Positions 21,268-33,196 of a DNA stretch of 64,000 nucleotides are shown one piece after another. The notes beneath the pieces were generated by a model. That model worked only from the letters and a program-made list of their open reading frames with translations. It did no database searches and had not been told where the DNA came from. The position numbers and the translations under genes are program-made. Within the stretch, counting starts at the first letter, position 1, and the number at the start of each line of letters is the position of its first letter. Source of the stretch: Chlamydoabsidia padenii (taxonomy: Eukaryota; Mucoromycota; Mucoromycetes; Mucorales; Cunninghamellaceae); assembly GCA_025330725.1 (NCBI GenBank), contig JAIWND010000055.1:1-64000 (forward strand), written 5' to 3'.

Positions 21268-22149
21268 TTGCTTATCTCTTCCTTTTTATTTTTATTTTTT
21301 TTACCTTACACCTGTATTATACTCTTTTTTTATTTTTATTTTATATTTTATTTTACTTTGTATATTTCCCCCCCCCCCTACTTTCCCCTGTTTGTATAGA
21401 ATATTTGTTATGTTTTGAAATAAATAAAAAAAAAACTATAGTACCTCCTCTTCCTCGTACTACTTTGTTATCTAATCAGTTGACTAGATGTGATTTGAAG
21501 AAAGACATGACATAAGGGAACAAAAATAAACAATTGAAACCCCGAAAATAATGGGATTCAATGGGATGAGAAATCCATCACGGGAAGACCCTTGGAAGAC
21601 AACATACATATTAAGATAAGGTTTTATTTATTTATTTGATACAATCATGTTACATTCTATACTACAAAGAGTCCAAATCAATCTAGAAAGAGAAAAAGAA
21701 GTTTCGATGAGTAAGTCACAGTATTCACATCCAAACAAATGTTTCCCCTTCCATCACCCAACATATACATATCAGATAAAATAAGCGATAGTTTGTCTTC
21801 TTTTCGAAATCAGACTGACGTGCAAATGTCTTTATAAGAATATCATCCTTTTGTATGATTGGTAATGGAAGGGATGAATAATACTATATAGTTATTTATT
21901 TACCTATAAAGTTTTGCCGAGGGAGAAAGAAGTAGAAAGATAAACAAGTGGGGCCCCTCTACTATTTATAATCCCTATCAAAAAAATTTCTTTCAGCATC
22001 GTCACAGTTTAGCAAATAGTGCTCTTTTATGCTCCATTTCAAACGCCGTCTGAATTTATGGGTCCATCCCTTTCTTTTTCCTTTTTCCCTTCTTTTTTCT
22101 TTCTTTCTTTTCCACTGAACAGTATCAATCCCTTATCATCCTATTTACA
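21268..22149. other. Intergenic between kinase and ArfGAP genes
   Basis: No gene seen. Contents are the AATAAA-type end of the kinase transcript near 21418, a C run at about 21369-21378, a GAAACCCCGAAA stretch near 21537-21548 and, about 110 bases before the ArfGAP ATG, TTCAAACGCCG, a diverged form of the recurrent motif. Confidence 0.4.
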
Positions 22150-23437
22150 ATGACTCCATTATTAAAGAAACAAGAAGAAAAGGACTTGCAGTAAGTGGAC
22201 TCTTTTTTTTTTATATATATAATAATCTTGACGAACTAATTCTTTTACTTTTTAGGACCATTCGTGAATTACTTCGACTCCCTGATAATAAACTATGCTT
22301 CGATTGTTGTGCCAAGGTAAGTAAAGACTGAATGTTTTTTTCGGGATTAACAAAAGTGAATGAACAACAAAATAGAGTCCCTTTTTCGTGGATATGACGA
22401 CTCAAACTTTTATATGTGCCCGATGCTCTGGATTGGTGTAAGTATCTACTTGTCCCCCTCCCTTAAGGGGTTGTTACCTCACTTATTCATTGTCTATATT
22501 ATGTAGACGTGAAGTAGGTCATAGGGTGAAATCGATCTCTACCAGCAAATTCTCAGGACCAGAAACGATGTGTCTCGAATTAGGTGGTAATGGATTGGCT
22601 CGACGGATATGGCTACATGGTTACAACTATACATCTACAGAATGGATTGAATCTGATTATGATATCAGATTATTCATGCGACAAAAATATTATGAATTAC
22701 GATGGTTTGATCGATCACTGTGGAATGAACATGGGGACAAGGTGAAAAAGGCACTTGAAACATCATTCACAGAGGTAGGGTATTGACCAAAAAAAAGGGG
22801 GGACCAAGTGATACTAACTGATTTGGTTTAGGATGGTATTCGACGAAACACACCTTGTCAACGATTATCAGTGAAAACATCATCACCTACTTTTATATTA
22901 CCTCCACCACCTTCTTCACCAAATGCTATTCAACAACGATTCACATCACTTGATGACGATGATTGTCCATTGGGGTTAACTGCCGCCGCAAATCAGTTTG
23001 TGCCAATCCAACGACAGTCTCCGTCTTTGATAGATGATGAATGGATGCAATCGGTAATAAAGTCATAGTAAAGGGTCAATTAGACTAACTAGTATGTTTT
23101 TATAGACGATTACACCAACCACTACCAACAGTAAATCTTTTGACATGGTAAGCTAAAAAGAAATAGAGCACACATGATGGAACATGACTATTAATCTCCC
23201 CTCTTTTGTTGTTGTATCTAGTCATCTATTACCAAACCTATCCAGCCTTTAGCACCACCTCCACCACCCTCTTTACCTATGCAATCACCCACCAAACTAC
23301 ATCACTCCATACCATCACCTACCACATTGCACCAGTCTCCATCACCTACTCGACTCCAATCACCCATCTCTTACAATACACAAAGTCCTTCCACACCCAC
23401 TGACCCCTTTGCCGCGCTTCGGGGTCTTTCCTTTTAA
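22150..23437 (+). CDS. ArfGAP-domain protein, AGFG/Hrb-like
   Basis: At least six exons. The start MTPLLKKQEEKDLQ is followed by the ArfGAP zinc finger CFDCCAKSPFFVDMTTQ...CARC (Cys-X2-Cys-X16-Cys-X2-Cys) and the catalytic-type GHRVKSIS (the arginine after GH is the expected finger), then FSGPE and the W...LFMR.KYYELRW helices. The tail is Pro/Ser/Gln-rich and ends DPFAALRGLSF, similar in position to the NPF/adaptor motifs of AGFG proteins. It likely stimulates GTP hydrolysis on Arf at endosome or Golgi membranes. No ankyrin or PH domain is seen. The last exon begins SSITKPIQP. Confidence 0.87.
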
Positions 23438-23635
23438 TCCAATACAACTAGTTTAGTTTTTATTATCTTGTCCATAATATATATATTGTAATACCATCAT
23501 GTTTTATGTAAAATGTAGAACAATAATAAATAAATAAAGTAGATATTTATAAATAGTGGCCTACATGGAAGTGTATGTATATGTGTGTAGTGTATGTGTT
23601 AAAGGAATAGGGGAGAGATGAAAGATACTATATAT

Positions 23636-24964
23636 CTACCATTCGAAATCACCATTTGCTCGATGGAAGAGATAATCCCGACCATTCACCAACATGATAC
23701 CATCCCGTAAGACACATTTCCATTTGTTCTTTGTTCGAGTCACCTTGTCGTAAAGGCACAGAATGATGTTTTCCACTTCTTCACCACCATCCGGATCATC
23801 ATCATCATCGTCAGGGTCATCCAAATCAGAGTTGATATCATCCTATGTATAAAAAAAGACAGTTTAGATTATTTTGTGTGTGTGTGTGTATATATGTTAA
23901 ACTTACATTATCATCTACTTCTCCATCCAATTGACCAATACGTGACGATGATCGAAGAGCAGCTTTTGCCCGAGCATCTTTCATTAGCAATTTGATATGA
24001 TCAGGTAAATCATCTATATTCAAGGATTCACCAGTACATGTAGTTGCAGAGAACGACAAGGAAGGTGTATAATCATTTTGTTCTTCATACGTGTCCATGA
24101 TTCTCTTGTGAAGGTGCGCATCGATTTCCTAAATTATAAAGAGAGAGATCAGTGGTTATTCTATTGTCTTGATTTTTTGCTTACTTGAGTTGTCATGGTA
24201 TGATCATTGACACCGTCATTTTGAGGAATATGTGGACGTCCACCACCAGGTAATTGAATATCAGGTAAATGAGGTTGTTGACGCTGCAAGTTCATTGGCG
24301 GATAATGGCCACCTCCATTATGCGTATTGATAGGTGACAAGGACGGTAAGTGAGTCGGTGGTAAGGAATAAGGTGAGGATGAGATGGGTGGTTGTGAGAG
24401 ATGAGGCAAGGTATTTGAGAGTGGTGGGTTACGAACACTGGCATTGGCAAGTGTGGCAAGATTGGCGGCAGTAGTAAATCCAGGTTGTGAATATCCCTAT
24501 GTAAATGAAAGTTGTATTAGTAGGTATCCTTTTTTTGAAATGGAGTTAAGTTAATCATTACCTTTGAATAAACAGCCGTGTTATTGTCAGTATTGTTGTG
24601 GGTTGTCGTGGTTTTATCATTACCGTTAGATTGGTCCCCTTCTTCTTCATAGTATCCGTCATTGTTGAAGCCGAAATTGGCCACACGAGACCGCGCTACT
24701 TTGGTTTCCCAAGACTACATTTATATAAGTTAAAAACGCAGATAGTAATGGCTCGACTTACTCGTTGGAGTTCTTGTAAAACGGCATCGTCAATTCCCAT
24801 ATCTTCGAATTCACTACGGACTTGAATGATCACGTCGTCGATAACATATCGGTACACATTGGACTAGTTTGTATATATGTATACATAAAAGAGAAATAAA
24901 GTCAGTAACTGGACTAAAGCGAGTGAAGATGTTTTTCACTACTTACCACAATAGCGTTTGACAT
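23636..24964 (-). CDS. TFIIA large subunit (alpha/beta)
   Basis: A multi-exon gene. The N-terminus SNVYRYVIDDVIIQVRSEFED forms the four-helix-bundle part. The middle is Pro/Asn/Gln-rich and acidic (DDPDDDDDDPDGG). The C-terminus LCLYDKVTRTKNKWKCVLRD...DGIMLVNGRDYLFHRANGDFEW is the beta-barrel that binds TBP and DNA. The final tryptophan ending is a family hallmark. It acts in the nucleus to stabilise TBP on promoters. The first exon is very short (MSNAIV). It faces away from the Zn2Cys6 regulator's end and converges on the ArfGAP gene with about 200 bases between stops. Confidence 0.94.
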
Positions 24965-25605
24965 GTTTCCTTTTCGTTTGTTTGAGCGAAAGAACCAATC
25001 AGTTATGAAGGTGGGTTCTATAAAACAAAAGGAAAAGTTAGTCTAAAGAGATGTCATGCCCAGTTGGAGTCAAGATCATTTAACTTTTATGGTGGACAAA
25101 AAAAAAAAAAGAAAAGATAAAAGTGATAATCATGGTCATAATTATGTTTTACAAATTACCTTAATCAAAGGAAGAGGGGAGAAGGACAAACAAACTAGAA
25201 AGTAAAAGGGAAGAGAAGCAAAGGATTCAGGATGCTGGTGGGTCGAATTTTGAATTTATATACATCTGAGATTCAATTACCGCCTACGTCAGTGAAGCAG
25301 AGCGGGGTTTGCGCCTTTGCATTATGGATACAATTCACTTGTACTTTTATCAAACTACAGATGTATTATGACCAACACATTAGATTATTAGATAAAGCCA
25401 GGTGGCGTATGTTTTATTAGTAAAAAATGATCAAGTGAGGCATTAAACGAAGAAATACAATAATAAGCAAGAAGTAATTGGTAAATAGAGGTAAGGAATA
25501 ACATTAAAAGTAAAGAGTAAGAAGGTAAGATTAGGGTAATTAAGTAGATAATAATATAGGGGGGGGGGTTACAAGTAAATACAGATTACATTTCTTTTGA
25601 CTATA
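24965..25605. other. Intergenic between TFIIA and the Zn2Cys6 regulator
   Basis: Upstream region of TFIIA and downstream region of the regulator, both on the minus strand. It contains a diverged motif (GATTCAATTACCGCC near 25269-25283) and a G9 run at about 25560-25568. No gene supported. Confidence 0.4.
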
Positions 25606-28266
25606 CTAAACCAAGAAGCCATCAGTCATAGGTGACGCCACTGAGGAATAAGGCGGTGTGGTAAAAAAAGTTGCATCACAATGATCCAGGTTGTTCATAG
25701 CATATAGAGTCGATAGTCGTTGTTGTACATCCTGTTCCATCAAACCAACAAAAGTCTGAGCCAATTCAAAGTCGTATGTATAGTTGGAGGATAACTTGGC
25801 GATGCTAATGGATTTCTGGAGATAAAAGGCGGCAAAGTCTTGATAGGTCTTGTCATAGCTAAGTAACTTTATGTACACGACATTGGTAAACATAAAAGCC
25901 AACAATGGGACGTTGCATTCACCACATTGTTTCGCCATAACGTCGAGGATTTGAGTGATGGATGCGCACGCCTGCATACAGACTCGGAGTGAGTGCATGC
26001 CGAAATCAGAGTTTGGTGGACGATCGGTAAAGAAGAAAGGTTGGTATAGTAGGATTTGGTTGATGTAGTAGTAGACATGAACATACAAGACACAATAGTG
26101 AGCAAAGGCAGGTCCGTCTACTGTATAATGACATCCAGATGATGATGGTGTGGTGGATGCACTGTCGTTACTCGATGATAAAGGTGACATACCAAACAAG
26201 TCGTACTGGTGATCCGAGTCGTAGTAAGAATCCTGTTGTTGCTGTTGCTGTGATTCCAGTTTGATGTTTTGCCAATCAGGAGGTAGTCGTTGGTAGAATT
26301 GTTCGAGTTCATGCTGCATAGCCAATAGATCTTGAGGTAGAGAAGGATCCGTCTTGTCCAACTCATGTCCCGCCACCAGTCGAGCCATTGCTTTATCACG
26401 TAGCAATTGCAGTTCCATCGTATACACCCACACAGACTGAATATAGTAATCTGTCATCTCTGAGCTGGATGCCAAAAGTTCATTATCAGTAGGTCGCACA
26501 GGAAGATCGGGTAAGGGGCATTTTGGATACAGTGGAGAGTCTTCCCCGGAGGTGCTTGACGAGTCGCCTTGTAGTACACGATGCCAAGCGTTACAGTGAT
26601 ATAAATTCCAAACCAACATCCGCTCACGTTGTGACATGTCTCGATCAGACGAGTACAAACCGAGATCTTGGGCCATGGTGTGAGCAATCCAGTCATAAGC
26701 ATACACCCCATTGGGAAACCCATTTTGTCGATTGCTGTAGGATAAGATATGAGCAGCCAGGCAGTGATCCAAGGAAGGTTCGTCGAAACAGTCCGCCAAT
26801 AGTTCACGACCACGGAGTGCATACGCCATCGAGAGTGATTTGCCCATATTGTATGGAGACAATTCAAACGCAGGTTGTTTGGTCCACACGTGTAATTGGA
26901 ATGCATTGCGAGCCGCCATGGCACACACCGCATAAACAAGGACAGTTGCTGGTTGCTGAGCAGGGTCGGGATTCTTGTATCTGGCCAAAAAGTCCGCCGA
27001 GTCAATAGTGGGTATTCGGATAGCAGAGCAGCATGGTGTACGACAGAATAATTCAATGAGGTTATCAGTCAAGTCTTGTGAGATTTCGATAGGATGGTCG
27101 TCATCTTGAGGGATAGCATGAGTAGGATGAGCCCAGGTGTTCCAAGTGGCATAGGAGATGGATGAGCTGGTAATACTAGATGTGTCGTCCAATTCCAAAG
27201 GAGGTTCAGATATTTCAGAGTAGGGTGATGCTTCCCGCTTAGTCATCACTATTTCAGGTGCAATCTTGTTGGGTGTAATGTTTAAAGATCGTTTGAATTG
27301 TTCCACCAAGGTCGATAGATCGTTGTATGAGCTGACACTGCTTTCCACCGAGAGTCCTTTATTAGTCGAAGTGATTTTCCAGGCAAAAGGTTGGATAGGT
27401 TTGATCTTGAGAGAATGATTCGCCTTGGCCGATAAGTCGCGTGTCTTTTGAGCAAAGTCTTTGGCCATCTTGTCGATTGATTCTTGCCATTGATCCATCA
27501 CCTTGTTCATTGTGTTGAGGACTTGAGATACATGGTTCGCCTTGGGTTCGGTTTTGGAGTATTCGCAAGTAAAGTTGTTGGCTTCACATCTGGTACATTG
27601 AGGTAGAGTAAGATCACACTGTTGTAAGTCTTTGAAGCATTTGCTGCATGGATATACCGAGAAGTGAGTTGTCGAGGCCACTCGTTTTTTCTTTTGTCGA
27701 GGTCTATCGTCGTTGTCCACCGAGCCATTCTCCTCTTGGTCTGTGTTGAAGGTTTTTTCAGAGACAGTATCAGAGTATGACGAGTGTATAGACCTTGTAT
27801 CAGGAGAATGAGCCGCCAGAGTAGTCTTGTACATACTGTCATCATCATCACCCCCATTGTCGTTATTATCAATGACTTGCAAGTTATCACCATTGTTGCC
27901 ACGAGCCAGTCGTTGTAAGGATATGGTTGACATGCCTTCACCAGCCTTGAGTCGATCACTAAATTTTTTGATACGATCACCAAGTGTTTCTGTTGCTTTT
28001 TGGAGTTTCTTCAAGGTCGGAGCGGCTTCAGGGTAAGTACAAGTCAGACCCCGTTTATTGCACCTAGTACAACCAGGACGTTTCCGATCGCAAGCATGTC
28101 TGTATTAATATTAATAATAATTAAAGTGAGTATTCTGATGCACGCTATTACAAGTCCTTTCTTACCTAAAACCACGACAGCGAAAACAGGCAGCATTCAG
28201 ATTGGCAGAGTTGTTGGAGTCGTCCTTCTTGTCGTTATTGTGTAATTCGTTGGCTTCATCAGACAT
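25606..28266 (-). CDS. Fungal transcription factor with two Zn2Cys6 clusters
   Basis: Two exons (28166-28266 and 25606-28099) join to 864 residues. The first cluster spans the intron: ACFRCRGFRHACDRKRPGC then TRCNKRGLTC (Cys-X2-Cys-X6-Cys-X6-Cys-X2-Cys-X6-Cys, about residues 27-55). A second complete cluster of the same spacing, YPCSKCFKDLQQCDLTLPQC then TRCEANNFTC, lies about 115 residues later. The fungal-specific transcription factor domain follows from about residue 330 (LIELFCRTPCCSAIRIP, with VYAVCAMAARNAF further on). It is nuclear and probably DNA-binding; the target is unknown. Most family members have one cluster, so two is unusual. Only the first cluster has basic residues in the expected loop positions; the second is acidic or neutral and may not bind DNA in the same way. 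Confidence 0.9.
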
Positions 28267-28504
28267 GGATACTGAGTTTACTTTGTGAACAAGTAGAAGG
28301 AATATATAGTTGTTTGCTTTTTAATAGTTCAACTTAGAATAAAGCAAGGAGAGGGGTAGAGGAAGATTGACAAAACAAGGGAGGGGATGGATTAAAGATT
28401 ATGTGAGGAGAGAAGGTAAAGGTTTTGCAAAGAAAAGAAAGAAAAAAAAAAAAAAAAAAAAAAAAAAAGTTCAGGCAAAAATAACCCAAATTAAAAATAA
28501 ACAT

Positions 28505-28516
28505 TTCAAATCCCGC
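28505..28516 (+). promoter_or_regulatory. TTCAAATCCCGC motif
   Basis: Exact copy, 239 bases upstream of the Zn2Cys6 regulator's ATG. Confidence 0.55.
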
Positions 28517-28693
28517 TAGAAAAAGTAGAATTCGCTCTGAAGGCAACTACTATTATTCCGTATCCAAAAATCCAGTCTTGGCAAAAAGAATCAAACCAGC
28601 ATACATGGTATGTTGTAAACGTTTATTCACTGCGAGAAATAGGGAAACTTGTCGTGTTCATTCGTGCCAGGAACACCCAGGAACGCCCACCTA

Positions 28694-28705
28694 GCGGGAT
28701 TTAAA
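28694..28705 (-). promoter_or_regulatory. TTTAAATCCCGC motif
   Basis: Reads GCGGGATTTAAA on the plus strand, 104-115 bases before the CCZ1 ATG; one mismatch to the consensus. Confidence 0.5.
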
Positions 28706-28757
28706 AGATAAATTCAAAACCAGAAATGTTCGTTTCCTTCTTTTCCACGCTCGTCTC

Positions 28758-28795
<38 letters not shown>

Positions 28796-28808
28796 ATCTA
28801 CTTCCATC

Positions 28809-30326
28809 ATGCCAGAAAGCGAAGCATCAATGGTAATCAAGGACTTGGTTGATAGAAATACTCTTGGAAGAACCTCACCCATGTTATCCTACTTTTCTGT
28901 CTACAACCCATCTCTTGGCCAAACTGAAGAAACCACAAAGGATCAAATTCTCTACTACACGGCGAAAAAGGTGGTTCCGGCTGATATCAAAATGAAACAA
29001 ATTGGTCTTGCTCAGGCATTGGTTAATGTTGCCAGGTAAATAAAAACTGAAGAAAAAAGGAACTTTTTATTATTATTCAACTTGACGTTATTTCTTTACA
29101 TAGCACCTTCTCAACTTCACGACCTACCGAAAATGTCCACTCTCAACGCAATCGTATGGTATTTTTACAACCAGAGCCGGGCTTTTGGATGCATATGTGT
29201 GTGGAACTTGGAATACTACGACGACAAATCAAGGATGCCAAGGGAAAAGAAAAACTTGTTACCGAATACTTGAATACGGAACTCAATGATCAAGCACTAT
29301 CTGCCATTCTGAAGGTTGGCTATGAACAATTCAAGGTAAACCTTCCCCATGAATAATAATAGGGCAAAAGTGCGGATACTAATATGAGATGTGCGTAGTT
29401 ACTTAATGGGACAATGTCTTCTATACTTTACGGTGGCGATATCATTACAAAAGACACCAAACCTGACCGACAACGCACACGATCCTTGATGCACGCCATT
29501 GAAGAATTCTTTTCAACTTGGATCTGGCAATGGGACTTTGATAGATTGGATACAATGGTGTTTGGTGCTGTATTTAATGGCATTCCTTCTCAACCTATAC
29601 TGCGATCAAATTATCTTGACATCCATGAACTTGATCTATCTATCAAACAACAATTCAATTCTCTCATCAGTCATATGTTGGTGCTCGATAACGAAGGTTC
29701 TTTGATTTACCGGTCTCCGTCTCTCCAACCATCTGATGTACGCTCTTTACGGAAATACATACTAAAAAGAGTAGAATCACATCAAGCACAACATAAAGAA
29801 GCAGCACCCAAGTCTCAAGATAGTGAAACTACAACCAAGAAGGAGAAGGTAAAAAGAATGGTAATGTGGAAATCATGGTCTTGATTATTAGCTATTTTAT
29901 TGAACGTTTATAGGGTACTAGCTTGAAATCATTGACCAAATCACTATCTCAAGCACATGTCTTTGGCTACTTTACGAACAAACTGACGACCTCATTATCG
30001 ACCACGACAACCAACTCTAACGTAAATGACTCGACCTCAGCTGATGATACTACTCAAGACACCACAGATCCATCATCATCATTACCTACTACAACTGATA
30101 TTCCAACTGCACCATCATCTCCTCAATTAAACGAAACTGAACAAAGTCATGGACTATTCTTGACTGGTATGTTTGAATTTATTACTGAAGATCTCAATGG
30201 CGATGAACATGTCTATAACAAGAGTGACATTGTGCGTGTTTATCTTGACAGTGTATCTGACCTAGAAGAAGATACATCAACTCAAGGATCAGATCCATTG
30301 ACAGAATACATTTTGTTGATATACAA

Positions 30327-30380
<54 letters not shown>

Positions 30381-31223
30381 TAAAAAGAAGTCAACTCAAT
30401 TATTAACGTTATTTATTATTATATAGGATCATAGTAACTTGGTGTGGTCGTTCTTACTTCCGTCCTATAGTCAAGATGTTGATGATCTTGTAAGTGATAT
30501 TGACTTTTATCATTCCTTGAAACGATTCATGGTGGAACAAGGAGTGGACAAGATTATTACTGCTGTTTGGCAAAATATCGAAGATGGACAAAAACGAAGG
30601 TAATGTATTAACCCATATATATATATTATACTAACCTAATCGATTCGATTGTAGTCTGACATTAGGAAAACATTACAAGTGCTTTTATTATGATAATACA
30701 ACTCTCAACATGAAGTCAACCATAGTGGATCAGCAAGGACGGGTGATGGCACGAACAGTAACCACATCAACGACAGGACAACGGCAGCAACTCATTGGAG
30801 GTATACCCATGTCAAACGAAATGCTTCTTCAAATATTGAATGTAAAAGAAGACTTTGATGCTTTGCAACGGACGGACGAAATCTATACTCGCTCAACTTC
30901 AAACCATTGGATTGTGGGAAAACGTATATACAGCTATTTACCAACCGACACTACAGTTAGGCATTATGTATCGGATGATGATGACCATGAAGCGCCTCCT
31001 GATGAATCACCTGTCCAAGAGCACAGGCCTTTTGATCCATCGGATTATAGTGAAATTTATCTGGTGGCGGCAAAGAAGGACGTCTCTTTGGCTGATGTGG
31101 AAGGTAAAACATAATCTGAAAAAGCATAATGTCCTTGATCTAATGTGTATTACTTGTTTTTTATGCATAGAAAACATTCAAAAGGTGACACAATCCTTGC
31201 TGGACATCCTCCATTGTGATTAA
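28809..31223 (+). CDS. CCZ1 homologue, subunit of the Mon1-Ccz1 Rab7 exchange factor
   Basis: A multi-exon gene. The N-terminal longin-type domain contains MLSYFSVYNPSLGQTE (about 24-39), then STFSTSRPTENVHSQ and MVFLQPEPGFWMHM, which are CCZ1 landmarks. An acidic Ser/Thr-rich linker follows, and after it further longin-like segments (GLFLTGMFEFITEDL, YILLIYK, HSNLVWSFLLP). Ccz1 with Mon1 activates Ypt7/Rab7 on late endosomes, vacuoles and autophagosomes. The intron after YILLIYK begins GT then about 50 A residues (30329-30378), the longest such tract in the window. The last exon encodes a short ENIQKVTQSLLDILHCD tail. Confidence 0.9.
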
Positions 31224-31559
31224 ACTATATTTTCCCCTTCCCCCACTTATCATTTGCTGTATATCCCCATCCCCCCCATTACCTCGTACATACTATAGTC
31301 TATACACATCTGTCAATTAGTTAACTCACTTTTTCTGTTTTTCCTTAATGGAATACTACAATTACCAAAATAAAATTAATTATATCTTGACATCTTGTAT
31401 ATGGTGCACATGGAACTACAACCAAAATCATCATCACTAGATAACCGCTTGCTTTTTGATCACAAAAACATGTATGATAATAATATTATTGTTTTATTTT
31501 ATTTTGTGACCCATGATTCATGCCGGTTTTTGTACCATCGATGAATTGTAGGAATGGGT

Positions 31560-32484
31560 AACTTGAATTTTTCGTCGAATAAGTGGAGCCTTCCCCTTCC
31601 CCCAGAAATCACGTAATTTGAACCCTGGCCAGGCTTGAAAATGAGTACAATCTCATTCAACATTCTTTTTTTTTTTTTTTTAACAAAAGCCAGGGTAAAA
31701 CGATCTTGAGGCTATACTGCTCCATACAAGGTACTTGGTACATTGGCCATTATGTAAAGTTTGTTGGAAATAGGCTAAGGAATCCTCATGGTCACTTTTG
31801 ACAAGAGGGGCACTTGTCCATTGAGGCAGTAGAGCCCTCCCAAGATTCAAGGCGAGGATAAGCGGGTTATGAAATAAGTTTTGTCTTGTGTGTCAATTTT
31901 CATTCTGCTACTTTTTTCACAAAAGTCAGGTTGAAACAATCTTGAGGTTATACTGCTCCATACAAGGTACTTGGTACAATGGCCATTATGTAAACTTTGT
32001 TGGAAATAGGCTAAGGAATGCACATGGTCACTTTAATCATTAGCATCGCTTGTCCATTAAGCCAGTGAGCCTTCCCAAGATTCAAGGCGAGGATAAGCGG
32101 GTTATGAAATAACTTTTGTCTTGTGTGTCAATTTTCATTCTACTACTTTTTTCACTACAATGGCCATTATGTAAACTTTGTTGGAAACAGGCTAAGGAAT
32201 GCTCATGGTCACTTTTGTCATTAGCATCACTTGTCCATAAAGCTAGTAGAGCTCTCTTAAGACTCCATAGTAAACCCGTAATTCAAAACCTGTCGGGAGT
32301 TCAGTTTACGTGATTTTTGGGCGAAGGGAAAGGTTCGTTGAATCTATGCCATTTTCAAATCCCGCCACTTACCTTTCAGAGGGAAGGGTACGGGGCTTCG
32401 GCCAACGGTAAAAGGAAGCCACATACTTCCACATAATACTAATTGACATTGCATTCTTCACTTATTCGACGAAAAATTCAAGTT
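31560..32484. mobile_element. Non-autonomous TIR element carrying three repeat units
   Basis: A 29-base terminal inverted repeat (31560-31588 and 32456-32484, perfect except one or two bases; core TTTTTCGTCGAATAAGTG) is bounded by TA on both sides, as expected for Tc1/mariner-type insertion. A second inverted pair lies inside (about 31589-31620 and 32303-32335, core AAATCACGTAA). Within that are two full and one partial copy of the same unit that fills the fold-back element (about 31681-31919, 31920-32153, 32157-32300). There is no protein-coding capacity. The TTCAAATCCCGC motif at 32354-32365 sits between the two right-hand inverted repeats. Confidence 0.7.
32354..32365 (+). promoter_or_regulatory. 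TTCAAATCCCGC motif inside a mobile element
   Basis: Exact copy, between the inner and outer right-hand inverted repeats of the TIR element. It shows that the motif travels with, or predates, mobile DNA. Confidence 0.5.
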
Positions 32485-32647
32485 ATCCAGGTACATACTG
32501 TAACCAAGTTTTGTTATACATGTGGATAAGAAGACTTGTATGTAGAATGAGACAGTAAGACCAGTTGCATAAAAAAAAAGGTGATACAAAGGAATGTTTT
32601 ATTTCAAAATAATAATAATTAAAGATGGGGGAAGGATGCTAGCTTAA

Positions 32648-33196
32648 TCAATGTCTATACTGAGGTTGACCTTGAGAATGTTGTTGTAACTGTTGCATCT
32701 GTTGTTGCTGTTGCTGTTGTCGTTGCACGTCCATAAGTTCTTGCATTCTTTGTTGTGTCTATATATGTGAGATATATAAGAAAGAGATAGTTAGAAAAAA
32801 ATGGTTGATGATCATTAGTGTTAATGATTTTTTTCTTGTTACCTTTGCAGTGAGATAATGGAAGACGGCTTCCTTCACCCAAGGTTGTTTGTAAAAGTCA
32901 GTTTGTCGCATTTCCTCTAGATTCACCTTGCTTTCACCAAGAATGACCTCCAGATCCCTGGCCTGACTGGCGATCCATTTGTTGATGAATTCCACTGGGT
33001 GTTTAGAGAATTGTAGTAAAAAGTCGCGCTTGATTTTGGAGTTGTTGATACTTTGGACACATTGGACAATCTTGTCATCTAATTCCATGATTTGTTTTTG
33101 CGATTGTTGTGATGATATTTGGTTGAGCATCTTTTGTCGAATCACACTGTCTAATTCTACATCCACATCAAAGGCTTTAGGGCAATGGTAGAATTC
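32648..33196 (-). pseudogene. C-terminal fragment of a SNF12/SMARCD chromatin-remodelling subunit
   Basis: Two exons encode FYHCPKAFDVDVELDS, then the helical QIMELDDKIVQCVQSIN, KIKRDFLLQFSKHPVEFINKW, SQARDLEVILGES and TDFYKQPWVKEAVFHYL, the hallmark end of SMARCD/Snf12 proteins, and a Gln-rich tail. The SWIB domain that should precede this is not in the upstream sequence. A stop lies just before EFYHC, although the AG there could be a splice acceptor. It is therefore a partial copy, likely a broken duplicate. A short protein from the internal ATG at 33166 cannot be excluded. Confidence 0.65.

Larger units (their letters stand above)
28267..28808. other. Divergent promoter region, regulator / CCZ1
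   Basis: The region separates two divergent genes. It holds an A tract (28442-28467), two copies of the recurrent motif and a TA microsatellite (about 28763-28792) ending 16 bases before the CCZ1 ATG. Confidence 0.5.

Noticed and set aside
26523..27008. 161-codon frame on the plus strand inside the Zn2Cys6 regulator
   Set aside because: It lies antisense to a well-supported conserved domain, has no recognisable content and follows from the codon use of the real gene.
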